A stretch of 18,497 nt of DNA from an uncultured Eubacteriales bacterium (GTDB lineage Bacteria > Bacillota_A > Clostridia > Lachnospirales > Lachnospiraceae). Made by a program: the position numbers and the translations under genes. The DNA lies in NCBI GenBank assembly GCA_902803345.1, contig CADCPV010000147.1, positions 1 to 18,497 on the forward strand, read 5' to 3'. Within the stretch, counting starts at the first letter, position 1. Every line of letters begins with the position of its first letter. Shown here piece by piece: positions 6,780-14,811 of this stretch. The notes beneath the pieces are model-generated. The model was not told the DNA's origin and searched no databases. It was given only the letters and a program-made list of their open reading frames with translations.

Positions 6780-8278
6780 GCGAGTCCCTCCTCAAAGATC
6801 CGGTACACAAGATCCATATCCATGCTCTTCCGAAGCGTGTCGGCCAGAAGATCGTACTGCTGCTGCTTGTGTTCCTCGCCGGAGACTTTCCCGATTTCCG
6901 AAGGATCAATCCCCTTTTTCATGGCAAGAGACTGAATGATCGCGCCGGCGACTTCGTCTCTGTCCAGGATTCCATGCACGTAACTGCCGTAAACATTTCC
7001 GTTCTGGCAGCCGTCCGGACGGCTTTCCCCGCTGACGCTGTCCAGGATTTCCGAAATGGCTGCCGTGTTTTCCGTCACACCCATGTGGATCTCGTAGCCT
7101 TCAAAAGGCTGTCCGGAAAGCGCCGAGAATACGCCGCCAACATTTCCGAAACAGCCGTTTACGCGGGTGCGTGTTTTCTCAGGCGTGAAAACCGTGGAAA
7201 CCGGCAGAAGCCCCATGCCGCGCATGGTGCCGCCGTGCTCGATGCCGTGCGGATCGGAGAGGTTTTCGCCGAGCATCTGGTATCCGCCGCAGATCCCGAG
7301 AACTGCGCCGTCCTGATCTGCAAAGCGTTTGATCTTTGCCTCGAGTCCGTTCTGGCGCATCCAGAGAAGGTCCGCCATCGTATTCTTGGTTCCGGGCAGG
7401 ATCACGAGATCCGGTTCGCCGAACTGCCGGGTGGAACTGATATAGCGCACCGAAACACCATCGATGCCCTCTAATGCCTTGAAATCGGTAAAGTTCGAAA
7501 GACGCGGCAGACGGATTACCGCAATGTCGACAAGCGCTGCTTCCCGGTTCTGGAGCCGTTCGGAGAGGCTGTCCTCATCGTCGATATCGAGCCGCACCCA
7601 GGGTACCACACCCACGACCGGGATGTGGATCAGGTCTTCAAGCTGCTGGATGCCTGGGTCAAGAATGCTCTGGTCTCCGCGGAATTTGTTGATGATGACG
7701 CCCTTGACCATGGCGCGTTCTTCCGGAGTCAGAAGTGCCGCCGTGCCGTACAGCTGGGCAAACACGCCGCCCCGGTCGATATCCCCGACAAGAAGCACCG
7801 GCGCCTTTGCTGTCTTCGCCATGTCCATGTTGACATAGACATCATTGTCCTTCAGGTTGATTTCTACCGGACTGCCGGCACCTTCGATGATGATGGCGTC
7901 GTTCTGGTCTGAAAGGGTTTGATAGGCTTTCAGCACTTCCGGAAGCAGCTGCTTTTTCTGTGCGAAATAGTCTTTTGCGGAAAGCTGGCCCCATACTTCT
8001 CCGTTGACGATGATCTGGGAACCCATATCAGTCGTGGGCTTCAGGAGAATCGGGTTCATCAGTACCGAGGGCTCCACGCCCGCAGCTTCCGCCTGCACCA
8101 CCTGTGCCCGGCCCATCTCGAGGCCTTCCCGCGTAATAAACGAATTCAGCGCCATGTTCTGGGCTTTAAACGGAGCCACCCGGTAGCCGTCCTGTTTGAA
8201 TACCCGGCAGAGGCCGGCAGCGATCAGGCTCTTGCCGGCGTTGGACATCGTGCCCTGAATCATTAATGCTTTTGCCAT
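6776..8278 (-). CDS. cbiP: adenosylcobyric acid synthase (glutamine-hydrolysing)
   Basis: A 500-residue cytoplasmic amidotransferase that uses glutamine and ATP to amidate carboxylates b, d, e and g of adenosylcobyrinate a,c-diamide. The N-terminal dethiobiotin synthetase-like half begins with IQGTMSNAGKS (P-loop, K16), and NPILLKP and LVGDIDRGGVFAQ follow. The C-terminal class I glutaminase domain has its nucleophile at C330 in GICGGYQ and the histidine at H435 in YVHGI. The ATG at 8278 is chosen because GAGGAG lies eight bases upstream; a GTG-type extension of eight residues further up lacks a ribosome site and starts inside cbiA. Five bases separate it from the cbiA stop. Confidence 0.96.
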   Translation of the reverse strand: MAKALMIQGTMSNAGKSLIAAGLCRVFKQDGYRVAPFKAQNMALNSFITREGLEMGRAQVVQAEAAGVEPSVLMNPILLKPTTDMGSQIIVNGEVWGQLSAKDYFAQKKQLLPEVLKAYQTLSDQNDAIIIEGAGSPVEINLKDNDVYVNMDMAKTAKAPVLLVGDIDRGGVFAQLYGTAALLTPEERAMVKGVIINKFRGDQSILDPGIQQLEDLIHIPVVGVVPWVRLDIDDEDSLSERLQNREAALVDIAVIRLPRLSNFTDFKALEGIDGVSVRYISSTRQFGEPDLVILPGTKNTMADLLWMRQNGLEAKIKRFADQDGAVLGICGGYQMLGENLSDPHGIEHGGTMRGMGLLPVSTVFTPEKTRTRVNGCFGNVGGVFSALSGQPFEGYEIHMGVTENTAAISEILDSVSGESRPDGCQNGNVYGSYVHGILDRDEVAGAIIQSLAMKKGIDPSEIGKVSGEEHKQQQYDLLADTLRKSMDMDLVYRIFEEGLA

Positions 8279-8283
8279 TTCCG

Positions 8284-9642
8284 TTACTCCTCTCCCGCAC
8301 ACCGGCGAAGGAACCGCTCGATAAGCTGCGGATTTGATTCATAGAAAAGATGCGGGAAACCTGCGAAAAGGTTCCCTTTCACATGGCAGCACTCCCAGCT
8401 TCTGGACCCGGTGGGCTTGACAGCCAGAAGGTCGCTGCCGCAGTCCCCGGACTCGTAATAGTGGAACTCGTGCGCCCGGATCTGCTCGCCCCTTTGGAGC
8501 AGTCCGCCATCGGATTTTCCGCTCAGCGTAACATAGCCGAATCGCCCGAGCCGGTTCGTTTTCCAGGCCTTCGCGTTAATCACACCGGCCATCGGCCAGT
8601 AGATTCCGTTCATATCCTGCAGTTCCTGATGCAGATACAGAAAACCGCCGCACTCTGCGAGGCAGGGAAGCCCGCTCTGGACTGCTGATGCGACCGATTC
8701 GCGCATCATTGTATTCTGGCTCAGTGCTTCCGCATAGAGTTCCGGATAGCCGCCCGGAAGAATCAGGCCCTGTGCGCCCTTGGGAATCTCTTTGTCATGG
8801 ATCGGCGAGAAGAAGCAAAGCTCTGCGCCCAGCTCCTGAAGAAGCGCCAGATTGTCCTTGTACCAGAAACAGAAGGCCTCGTCTCTCGCCGCCGCGATCT
8901 TCACGGGCTTTGGGAGCGGTTTCGGGCGCTCCGGCCGGGGCTCCGCTTCGATCGGTTCCGCTTCTTCCGAAAGGGCGATCAGAGCATCAATATCCACCGT
9001 GTTTTCAAGTGTTTCCGCAAGTTTGTGAAGCTTTTCCGAAAGGCCGCTGATCTCCGCCGGTGTCACAAGCCCGAGATGGCGGCTCTCGATCATGAGACTG
9101 TCAGATTTCGGAAGAAAGCCGAGCGGAATCACCCCCAATTTCTCCACCTCCGGCTTCAGTGCCTGATAAACATGCTCGCTCATCCGGTTGAAGATCACGC
9201 CCCGTACGCGGCTGTCCGGCCGGAAACGCAGAAAGCCCTCAAGGGTCGCAAGCGCGGAAAGGCTCTGTCCCCGCGCGTCCACAATCAGGACAACGGGGGC
9301 GCTCAGGGCCTCTGCCACCCGGTAGGTGGAAGCCTCGTCAGTCGCGGCGCCGAGCCCGTCGTAATAGCCCATCACGCCTTCGATGACGGAAATTTCCGCA
9401 CCGGCTGCGTTTTTCAGGAAGAGGCGGCGCATGGTATCCGGCTCGGAGAAGAACAGATCCAATGTCCCCGACGGTACGCCGATCACCCGCTCCTGAAACA
9501 TCGGGTCGATATAATCCGGGCCGCATTTAAAGGAAAAGACCTTTTTCCCCCGCTCCTTCAGTGCCTGCAGCAGGCCGCAGGTAATCGTCGTCTTCCCGCT
9601 TCCGGATGCGGGTGCGGCAAATACAATTCTCGGTTCAGGCAT
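8284..9642 (-). CDS. cbiA: cobyrinate a,c-diamide synthase
   Basis: A 452-residue enzyme amidating the a and c carboxylates of cobyrinate with glutamine and ATP. The N-terminal domain opens with the P-loop APASGSGKTT (K17) and has FKCGPDYIDP and EGVMGYYDG. The C-terminal glutaminase-type domain has LILPGGYPEL and the nucleophile C331 in AECGG, and ends with GFPHLFYESNP. Between the domains, about residues 225-250, lies a linker rich in Glu, Pro, Lys and Arg. The ATG at 9642 follows GGAGG by eight bases; a TTG six codons upstream has no such signal. It overlaps the upstream fusion gene by eight bases. Confidence 0.95.
   Translation of the reverse strand: MPEPRIVFAAPASGSGKTTITCGLLQALKERGKKVFSFKCGPDYIDPMFQERVIGVPSGTLDLFFSEPDTMRRLFLKNAAGAEISVIEGVMGYYDGLGAATDEASTYRVAEALSAPVVLIVDARGQSLSALATLEGFLRFRPDSRVRGVIFNRMSEHVYQALKPEVEKLGVIPLGFLPKSDSLMIESRHLGLVTPAEISGLSEKLHKLAETLENTVDIDALIALSEEAEPIEAEPRPERPKPLPKPVKIAAARDEAFCFWYKDNLALLQELGAELCFFSPIHDKEIPKGAQGLILPGGYPELYAEALSQNTMMRESVASAVQSGLPCLAECGGFLYLHQELQDMNGIYWPMAGVINAKAWKTNRLGRFGYVTLSGKSDGGLLQRGEQIRAHEFHYYESGDCGSDLLAVKPTGSRSWECCHVKGNLFAGFPHLFYESNPQLIERFLRRCAGEE
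8287..8292 (-). promoter_or_regulatory. ribosome binding site deciding the cbiP start
   Basis: GAGGAG on the minus strand eight bases before the ATG at 8278, located just inside the 3' end of cbiA. Confidence 0.6.
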
Positions 9643-11617
9643 CGGCGGATCCTCCGTCAAAGGAAATGATCGAGACCGGATTCTGGGCGGTCATCATCTG
9701 ATAAGGCCCGACCTTCCGGCCGCGAGCGATGTTGACCTGGACAATTTCCGGATTCTTCAAAGGAAGCGCTTTCATTGCCGTAACTGCTTCCGCGAAAGTT
9801 TCCGCCGTCACCGTGTTCAGCACAATGCGCGCAGAAGGATTTTTGTCCAGCACAGCCTGCAGGATCGCCTGCAGGTTGCCGCTGCTCCCTCCGACAAACA
9901 CATGGGTCGGCGCTGGCAGGTCCATCAGGGCTTCCGGCGCTTTTCCAAAGACCACCTTTACGTTTTCGATGCCGAGATGCCGCTTGTTTTCTTCAATCAG
10001 CTGACAGGCGTCTTCCTTCCGCTCAATCGCATAAACCATCCCGTCCTCGCAGCATTCCGCCATCTCGAGAGACACCGATCCGGTACCGGCCCCGACATCC
10101 CAGCAGACGCCGTCCTTTGTGAGGCGCAGCTTCGAGAGGGTCACCGCCCGTACTTCCTGCTTGGTCATCGGGACATCGGTCCGAAGGAAGTCTTCATCCG
10201 GACGACCGTGTGTCGTGACAGTTTCAGCGGCTTCCGGGTTTTCGATCAGGAGGATGGACAGGGAATCATATGTCCCGTCCTGAAGTTCCGCTGCCGTGCC
10301 GCATGTAATCTTCTCGTTCTCATAGGAAATGTTTTCGCCGACGGTGACCTGAACCTGCGGAAGGCCATATTCCGTCAGCGTATGAAGGATATTGTTCACA
10401 CCGTCCGCTCCGCCGGAAAGCAGGATGACTTTCGGGCTGCGGCGAACTTTGGCAGCAACGTTGCAGGCACGTCCGTGTGCACTCGCAAGAAGCGCGTCGT
10501 CCCAGGATTTTCCGATCCGGCCGCAGAAAGCCGCGACCGACGAAATGCCCGGGAGCACAGTCGGATGATACGATTCGAGGAGCGGCAGCAGGTTTTTCGT
10601 CCCGCTGTAGAAGCCGGTGTCACCGGACATCGCAACGACGATCTTCCGGGCGCTGGTCTCTTCGATGATTTTCCCAATGTCCTGAGGGAGAATCGCCGCC
10701 GCAGTTTCTTTATGAAAACGCGAAAGGGATTTCAGCAGGCGTTTTGCACCGACAAGAAGCTCCGCCTCCCTGCAGGCCTCATCAGCCGCAAACGTCATGG
10801 AACCGGCGTCTCCTGTCCCGACCCCGAGGATTATGACCTGCTTTTCAGTCTCCGCAGAAAAACCATAGCGCGATCCGAGGATTGACAGGCATTCATCGAC
10901 ACTGACCCCTTCTTCTGCGAGCGGCCGGCGGATCACAACAGGCGTTACGCCGCAGGCTTTCGCCGCGCGGATCTTTTCCGGGAAGCCGCCGGCTGCCCCG
11001 GTATCCTTGGTCACAAGATACCGGGCATCTGTCGAATGAAGCATGGCAATATTCAGCTCTTCGCTGAACGGTCCCTGCATGCACAGGAGGTGTCTGCCTG
11101 TAAAACCGAGATCTGCCGCCTGCCGTACGCCGTCCGGAAGGGAAAGGATACGCGCGTAGAGCCGCTCCGAAAAGTCCGTGACCTTTGTATAATGCGGCAG
11201 TTCCTTACTGCCGACGGTCAGAAGCACATTGCCCTGTACCGAATTCAGGTAGTCAACCGCCTCGTCCGTATCCGCAACAAAGACGCAGCCTTCCGTGTCC
11301 GTGTGATCTTCCTGCCGAAGCACCCGAAGATACGCTGTCTGAAGCTCCCGGCACTGCTCCTGCAGCGTCTTTGTGACTTCGGAGGCATAGGGATGCGTGG
11401 CATCAATCACAAGGTCCGTTCCGGTTTCCCGGATCAGCGCCGCAATCTGCGCTGCGTCTTTCCTTCCATGCATGACCCGGATATTCTCAGCAGGCTCAAT
11501 CAGCGTCTCCCCGTATTCGGTGGCCACACTGACATGAAGCGTCAGGTTTTTTTCGCGGCAGGCTTCCGCAATTTCCCGGCCTTCCGTTGTGCCGGCAAAC
11601 AGGATGACGTCATTCAT
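9635..11617 (-). CDS. cbiJ-cbiE-cbiT: trifunctional fusion: cobalt-precorrin-6A reductase, C5-methyltransferase and C15-methyltransferase/decarboxylase
   Basis: A single 660-residue frame holding three enzymes. Residues 1 to about 252 are CbiJ, the NAD(P)H-dependent cobalt-precorrin-6A reductase (AGTTEGREIA at 8-17, IDATHPYA at 71-78, LVTKDTGAAGGFPEKI at 201-216). Residues about 260-460 are CbiE, a tetrapyrrole methylase for C5 (VGTGDAGSMT at 266-275, MSGDTGFYSG at 330-339, PGISS at 356-360). Residues about 470-650 are CbiT, a Rossmann-type methyltransferase for C15 that also decarboxylates the C12 acetate (DVGAGTGS at 507-514, FVGGSSGN at 574-581). CbiE-CbiT fusions are well known (CobL); CbiJ joined in front is rarer. 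The ATG at 11617 overlaps the cbiH stop by eight bases and has AGAGG upstream. No frameshift is seen across the domain joins. Confidence 0.95.
   Translation of the reverse strand: MNDVILFAGTTEGREIAEACREKNLTLHVSVATEYGETLIEPAENIRVMHGRKDAAQIAALIRETGTDLVIDATHPYASEVTKTLQEQCRELQTAYLRVLRQEDHTDTEGCVFVADTDEAVDYLNSVQGNVLLTVGSKELPHYTKVTDFSERLYARILSLPDGVRQAADLGFTGRHLLCMQGPFSEELNIAMLHSTDARYLVTKDTGAAGGFPEKIRAAKACGVTPVVIRRPLAEEGVSVDECLSILGSRYGFSAETEKQVIILGVGTGDAGSMTFAADEACREAELLVGAKRLLKSLSRFHKETAAAILPQDIGKIIEETSARKIVVAMSGDTGFYSGTKNLLPLLESYHPTVLPGISSVAAFCGRIGKSWDDALLASAHGRACNVAAKVRRSPKVILLSGGADGVNNILHTLTEYGLPQVQVTVGENISYENEKITCGTAAELQDGTYDSLSILLIENPEAAETVTTHGRPDEDFLRTDVPMTKQEVRAVTLSKLRLTKDGVCWDVGAGTGSVSLEMAECCEDGMVYAIERKEDACQLIEENKRHLGIENVKVVFGKAPEALMDLPAPTHVFVGGSSGNLQAILQAVLDKNPSARIVLNTVTAETFAEAVTAMKALPLKNPEIVQVNIARGRKVGPYQMMTAQNPVSIISFDGGSADA
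9651..9655 (-). promoter_or_regulatory. ribosome binding site deciding the cbiA start
   Basis: GGAGG on the minus strand eight bases before the ATG at 9642, inside the last codons of the upstream fusion gene. Confidence 0.6.
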
Positions 11618-12341
11618 GATGATATCCTCTCGGCGTCACCATTTTGCCGCCGATGATTCTGGTCTGGGAGTTTCCGATAAAGACGGTGCTGAACATGTCT
11701 GTCTCAGCGTCACAAAGTTCCGAAAGCGTCATCATCGCCGTGCTCTCGCCTTCTCTTCCGATATTTTTCGCAATCCCGCAGACGGTTTCCGGCGAAGCGA
11801 ACTCCAGGATAATATCACAGGCACGCTGCAGATAATCTTTCCGTTTGCGGCTGGAGGGATTGTAAATACAGATCACAAAATCCGCCTCAGCCGCCGCGCG
11901 AAGCCGCTTTTCAATCTTCTCCCAGGGAGTCAGAAGGTCGCTTAAGCTGATGACCGCAAAATCGTGCATCAGCGGAGCGCCGAGAATGGCTGCACCGCTC
12001 AGCATTGCGGAAACACCGGGCACGGTTTCAACTTCCACGCCGGGGTAATTTACCGCCAGTTCTTCCGCAAGTCCGCTCATTCCGTATACACCGCCGTCTC
12101 CGCTGCAGACCATGGCAACCGTTTTGCCTTCCGCTGCCATCGAAAGCGCTGCTTCCACGCGGTCCACCTCCTGGCGCATCGCGGTCGTAAAAAATTCCTT
12201 CTCCGGGAAAAACGGCCGGACGAGTTCCACATAGACAGTATAGCCCGCAATCACATCACTGTCCCGCAGAACCTGCAGCGCACGCTCTGTCATGTTTTCA
12301 ACATTACCGGGGCCGATGCCCACGACATACAGTTTACTCAA
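11610..12341 (-). CDS. cbiH: cobalt-factor III (precorrin-3B) C17-methyltransferase
   Basis: A 243-residue tetrapyrrole methylase that methylates C17 and drives ring contraction to cobalt-precorrin-4. Family landmarks are the SAM-binding YVVGIGPG near the N-terminus, CSGDGGVYGM around residues 79-88, VPGVSAM and CIYNPSSRKR. No ATG exists near this end. The best start is a TTG at 12339-12341, because AGGAGG lies nine bases before it and the family sequence begins there (SKLYVVGIGPG). The TTG overlaps the last codons and stop of cbiG by eight bases. A more upstream TTG would add nine residues with no family match. A rare start inside the previous gene suggests coupled, possibly reduced, translation. 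Confidence 0.93.
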   Translation of the reverse strand: MSKLYVVGIGPGNVENMTERALQVLRDSDVIAGYTVYVELVRPFFPEKEFFTTAMRQEVDRVEAALSMAAEGKTVAMVCSGDGGVYGMSGLAEELAVNYPGVEVETVPGVSAMLSGAAILGAPLMHDFAVISLSDLLTPWEKIEKRLRAAAEADFVICIYNPSSRKRKDYLQRACDIILEFASPETVCGIAKNIGREGESTAMMTLSELCDAETDMFSTVFIGNSQTRIIGGKMVTPRGYHHE

Positions 12342-13368
12342 AACGAATCGCCTCCTCGTATCGTGCAAGGGCGAAGGTCATGCCGTTCGCCGCCGTTTTT
12401 TTCTGAATCAAGGGTCCGTATCCGGACGCAAGCACCGCCGCCCGTTCACACACGGAATCGACGCCGGTTGTGGCCTTGACAAAATCCGAACCGGTGAACT
12501 CTCCGGGAACCGCCCGAAGTTGTTCTGCTGTATAGGTTTCGAAGGGAACGCCGAGCGACTCGCAGAGTGTGATCAGGCCCTGCTCTTCCTTCTTGAGGTC
12601 AATGCTTGCGATGCAGCGAAGCTCCTCCTTCCGGATGCCGCAGGCTTTGAGCTGTTCGGAAAGAAAAGCCGAAAGCTCTTCAAAGGATTTTCCTTTCCGG
12701 CAGCCGATTCCGGCGGCATAGTGTCGGGGGATCAGCAGAAGTGTCCGGGAGAAAGGCGTGTCTCCGCCCTTTTCTGAAATCCGGATGCCGAGATCTGCTG
12801 CCCCTTCCGTAAGGCCTTTGGGAAGCTTTCCTTCACAGGGAAGCTCTGAGCAAAAGCCCACCGGATTTCCTGAGAGAAGCGATGCCGAAACCTCCTTCGC
12901 AAGTTTCATATCACCGATCACGAGATGATTTTTCTTTGCAAAAAGATCCACTGCAAAGACACCGCTGACATCGGTTGCGGTCGTCAGAACCGGTGTTCCG
13001 CCGATCTTTTCCGATATCAGGAGCGCCAGTTCGTTCGCACCGCCAAGATGCCCCGAAAGGAGCGGAATCACGAAATGGCCCTGGTCGTCGATGACAATCA
13101 CTGCCGGATCTTTGGTCTTGTCCCGGACCCATGGCGCAATCGCCCGGACCGCGATCCCGGAAGCACAGCAGAAAATCAGCGCGTCTGCTTCCCGGAAAGC
13201 TTCGCCGGCCCATTCGGATCCTTTCACCGTAAGCGGCTCATCGCCTTCTCCCTGATACTTCGGAAGGGCATATCGGCGGCAGTCATGGCCTGAAGATATG
13301 AGTGCTCCGGCGATCCGCTCCGCCGTATCCCGGCCGTTTTTGCTGTAGGAAATCAGTCTGACACGCAT
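12334..13368 (-). CDS. cbiG: cobalt-precorrin-5A hydrolase
   Basis: A 344-residue CbiG, close to the usual 350. It opens the delta-lactone formed during ring contraction and releases the two-carbon fragment as acetaldehyde, giving cobalt-precorrin-5B; it is diagnostic of the anaerobic route. The N-terminal domain holds CASGIAVRAIAPW near 68-80 and LLSGHLGGANELA near 103-115. The C-terminal domain opens with AAGIGCRKGKS at about 218-228. The frame stays open far upstream inside cbiF, but the true start is the ATG at 13368, preceded by AAAGGAG with seven bases of spacing and lying five bases after the cbiF stop. Its stop overlaps the cbiH start. Confidence 0.95.
   Translation of the reverse strand: MRVRLISYSKNGRDTAERIAGALISSGHDCRRYALPKYQGEGDEPLTVKGSEWAGEAFREADALIFCCASGIAVRAIAPWVRDKTKDPAVIVIDDQGHFVIPLLSGHLGGANELALLISEKIGGTPVLTTATDVSGVFAVDLFAKKNHLVIGDMKLAKEVSASLLSGNPVGFCSELPCEGKLPKGLTEGAADLGIRISEKGGDTPFSRTLLLIPRHYAAGIGCRKGKSFEELSAFLSEQLKACGIRKEELRCIASIDLKKEEQGLITLCESLGVPFETYTAEQLRAVPGEFTGSDFVKATTGVDSVCERAAVLASGYGPLIQKKTAANGMTFALARYEEAIRFE
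12351..12356 (-). promoter_or_regulatory. ribosome binding site for the TTG start of cbiH
   Basis: AGGAGG on the minus strand, nine bases before TTG at 12341, inside the last codons of cbiG. It is a consensus site and decides the start of a gene lacking a nearby ATG. Confidence 0.7.
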
Positions 13369-13372
13369 GGAA

Positions 13373-14131
13373 TCACTCCTTTGCGGGGCGGAATTCCGTC
13401 GCAAAATTCGGATTGTAGAGATCTGAACGGCGGTAGTTGCTCTGTGAAACCGCGTCGCCGACGATAATGAGCGCGGTTTTCGTGACCTGATTCTCCCGTG
13501 CGCAGTCCGCCATGGTATCGATCGTACAGATATAGCTTCGCTCATCCGGCCAGCTTGCCTTATAGACGATGGCGGCCGGTGTTTTCGGATCATAGCCGCC
13601 GGCAATCAGCTCTTCCGCCGCTTTATCCAGGAGACCCGCCGACAGAAACAGTACCATTGTCGTTTTGTGCGCAGCAAAGGAACGCACGCTCTCCCGCTCC
13701 GGAACCGGCGTGCGGCCGGCCATGCGCGTAACCACAACGCTCTGGGCTACATCCGGCAGCGTGTATTCCATCCGAAGCGTTGCTGCCGCGCCGTTCATGG
13801 AGCTGACACCGGGGCATACGTCATAACTGAATCCTGCCTGGTCCAAAAGGTCCATCTGCTCACGGATCGCCCCGTAGATACTCGGATCGCCTGTATGCAG
13901 GCGGACAGTGGTCTTCCCCTCTGCTTCTGCCTGCTTCATAACGGCGAAAACCTCTTCCAGCGTCATTTTCGCGCTGTTATGGACTTCGCAGCTTTCTTTT
14001 TTCCAGGACAGAAGCTCCGGATTCACCAGAGAACCCGCATAGATGATCACGTCCGCTTCCTCGATCATCTTTTTCCCGCGCAGCGTAATCAGATCCGGGG
14101 CCCCGCAGCCCGCTCCCACAAAATGAATCAT
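13373..14131 (-). CDS. cbiF: cobalt-precorrin-4 C11-methyltransferase
   Basis: A 252-residue tetrapyrrole methylase of normal CbiF/CobM length. It transfers a methyl group from SAM to C11 of cobalt-precorrin-4. The N-terminus VGAGCGAPDLITLRG, the stretch YAGSLVNPELL, HTGDPSIYGA at 79-88 and PGVSSMNGAAA are all typical of CbiF, and YKASWPDE appears toward the C-terminus. The ATG overlaps the cbiL stop as ATGA, with AAAGGAG eight bases upstream. It lies between the genes for the C20 step and the lactone hydrolase, matching pathway order. Confidence 0.95.
   Translation of the reverse strand: MIHFVGAGCGAPDLITLRGKKMIEEADVIIYAGSLVNPELLSWKKESCEVHNSAKMTLEEVFAVMKQAEAEGKTTVRLHTGDPSIYGAIREQMDLLDQAGFSYDVCPGVSSMNGAAATLRMEYTLPDVAQSVVVTRMAGRTPVPERESVRSFAAHKTTMVLFLSAGLLDKAAEELIAGGYDPKTPAAIVYKASWPDERSYICTIDTMADCARENQVTKTALIIVGDAVSQSNYRRSDLYNPNFATEFRPAKE
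13376..13382 (-). promoter_or_regulatory. ribosome binding site deciding the cbiG start
   Basis: AAAGGAG on the minus strand seven bases before the ATG at 13368, within the end of cbiF. It rules out the long upstream extension of the open frame. Confidence 0.65.
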
Positions 14132-14811
14132 TGTTTCTGCTCCTTTGCGATAATCAGTGTATAATATCCGGCATCTGCCGGGATTTCATCGGAAGAATGA
14201 TAAAGCCTCTCCTGCTCTGTTCCGCAGTTTTCCGCGCCGAGAAGCGGTTGGCCCAGTTCCTCTGCTGCACATAAAAGCGCCGGAATCTGCCCTTTCATAA
14301 AGACTCTGGTGCCGGAATACTGCAGACCTTGCTCCGCATTCGTTCCGCCCGGCAGGATGTGCAGTTCTTCCCGGTCCTCACAGAGAGAAATGCCCAGGGA
14401 AGCCGCCGCAGCACAGAAGGACGGTACGCCCGGAACGGTTTCCGCTTCACAACCCATCTCACAGAGCCTTTGAAACAGGTATCCCCAGGTCGAATAAATT
14501 GACGGATCCCCCAAGGTCAGAAAGACCACTGTATGTCCTTTTCGAAGTTCCGCAGCAAGCGCCGCTGCCGCAGCATCCTGTGCTTTTGCCCTTTCCTCCG
14601 GATCCCTGGTCATCGGAAGCACCAGTTCGAGAACCGGTTTCGCACTCAGTTCCGAAACAGCACCTTCCGCGATTCGCAGCGCAAAGCAGTTTTCCTTTTT
14701 CTTCGGAATTGCAACAAGATCACAGTCCCGGATCAGCCGCATGGCTTTCAGCGTCAGAAGTTCCGGATCTCCGGGACCGACACCCACGCCGTAAAGAATC
14801 CCCTGTTTCAC
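14128..14811 (-). CDS. cbiL: cobalt-factor II (precorrin-2) C20-methyltransferase
   Basis: A 227-residue tetrapyrrole methylase, slightly shorter than the usual 235-240. It methylates C20 of cobalt-factor II to give cobalt-factor III, the first step encoded in this window. Evidence: GVGVGPGDPELLTLKA at the N-terminus, FLTLGDPSIYSTW around 97-109 and VPGVPSFCAAAA in the middle, all typical of CbiL/CobI. The start is GTG at 14811, immediately abutting the cbiD stop with no spacer; GAGGAG lies six bases upstream. It ends in an ATGA overlap with cbiF. Confidence 0.94.
   Translation of the reverse strand: MKQGILYGVGVGPGDPELLTLKAMRLIRDCDLVAIPKKKENCFALRIAEGAVSELSAKPVLELVLPMTRDPEERAKAQDAAAAALAAELRKGHTVVFLTLGDPSIYSTWGYLFQRLCEMGCEAETVPGVPSFCAAAASLGISLCEDREELHILPGGTNAEQGLQYSGTRVFMKGQIPALLCAAEELGQPLLGAENCGTEQERLYHSSDEIPADAGYYTLIIAKEQKQ

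Noticed and set aside
9902..10885. Plus-strand open frame of 327 codons opposite the cbiJ-cbiE-cbiT fusion
   Set aside because: Shadow frame: composition is atypical, no family motifs are seen, and the opposite strand encodes well-recognised enzymes.
13369..13605. Upstream extension of cbiG by 79 codons
   Set aside because: The extension lies within cbiF in another frame, is low-complexity Arg/Ser-rich, and the ATG at 13368 has a consensus ribosome site and the family N-terminus.
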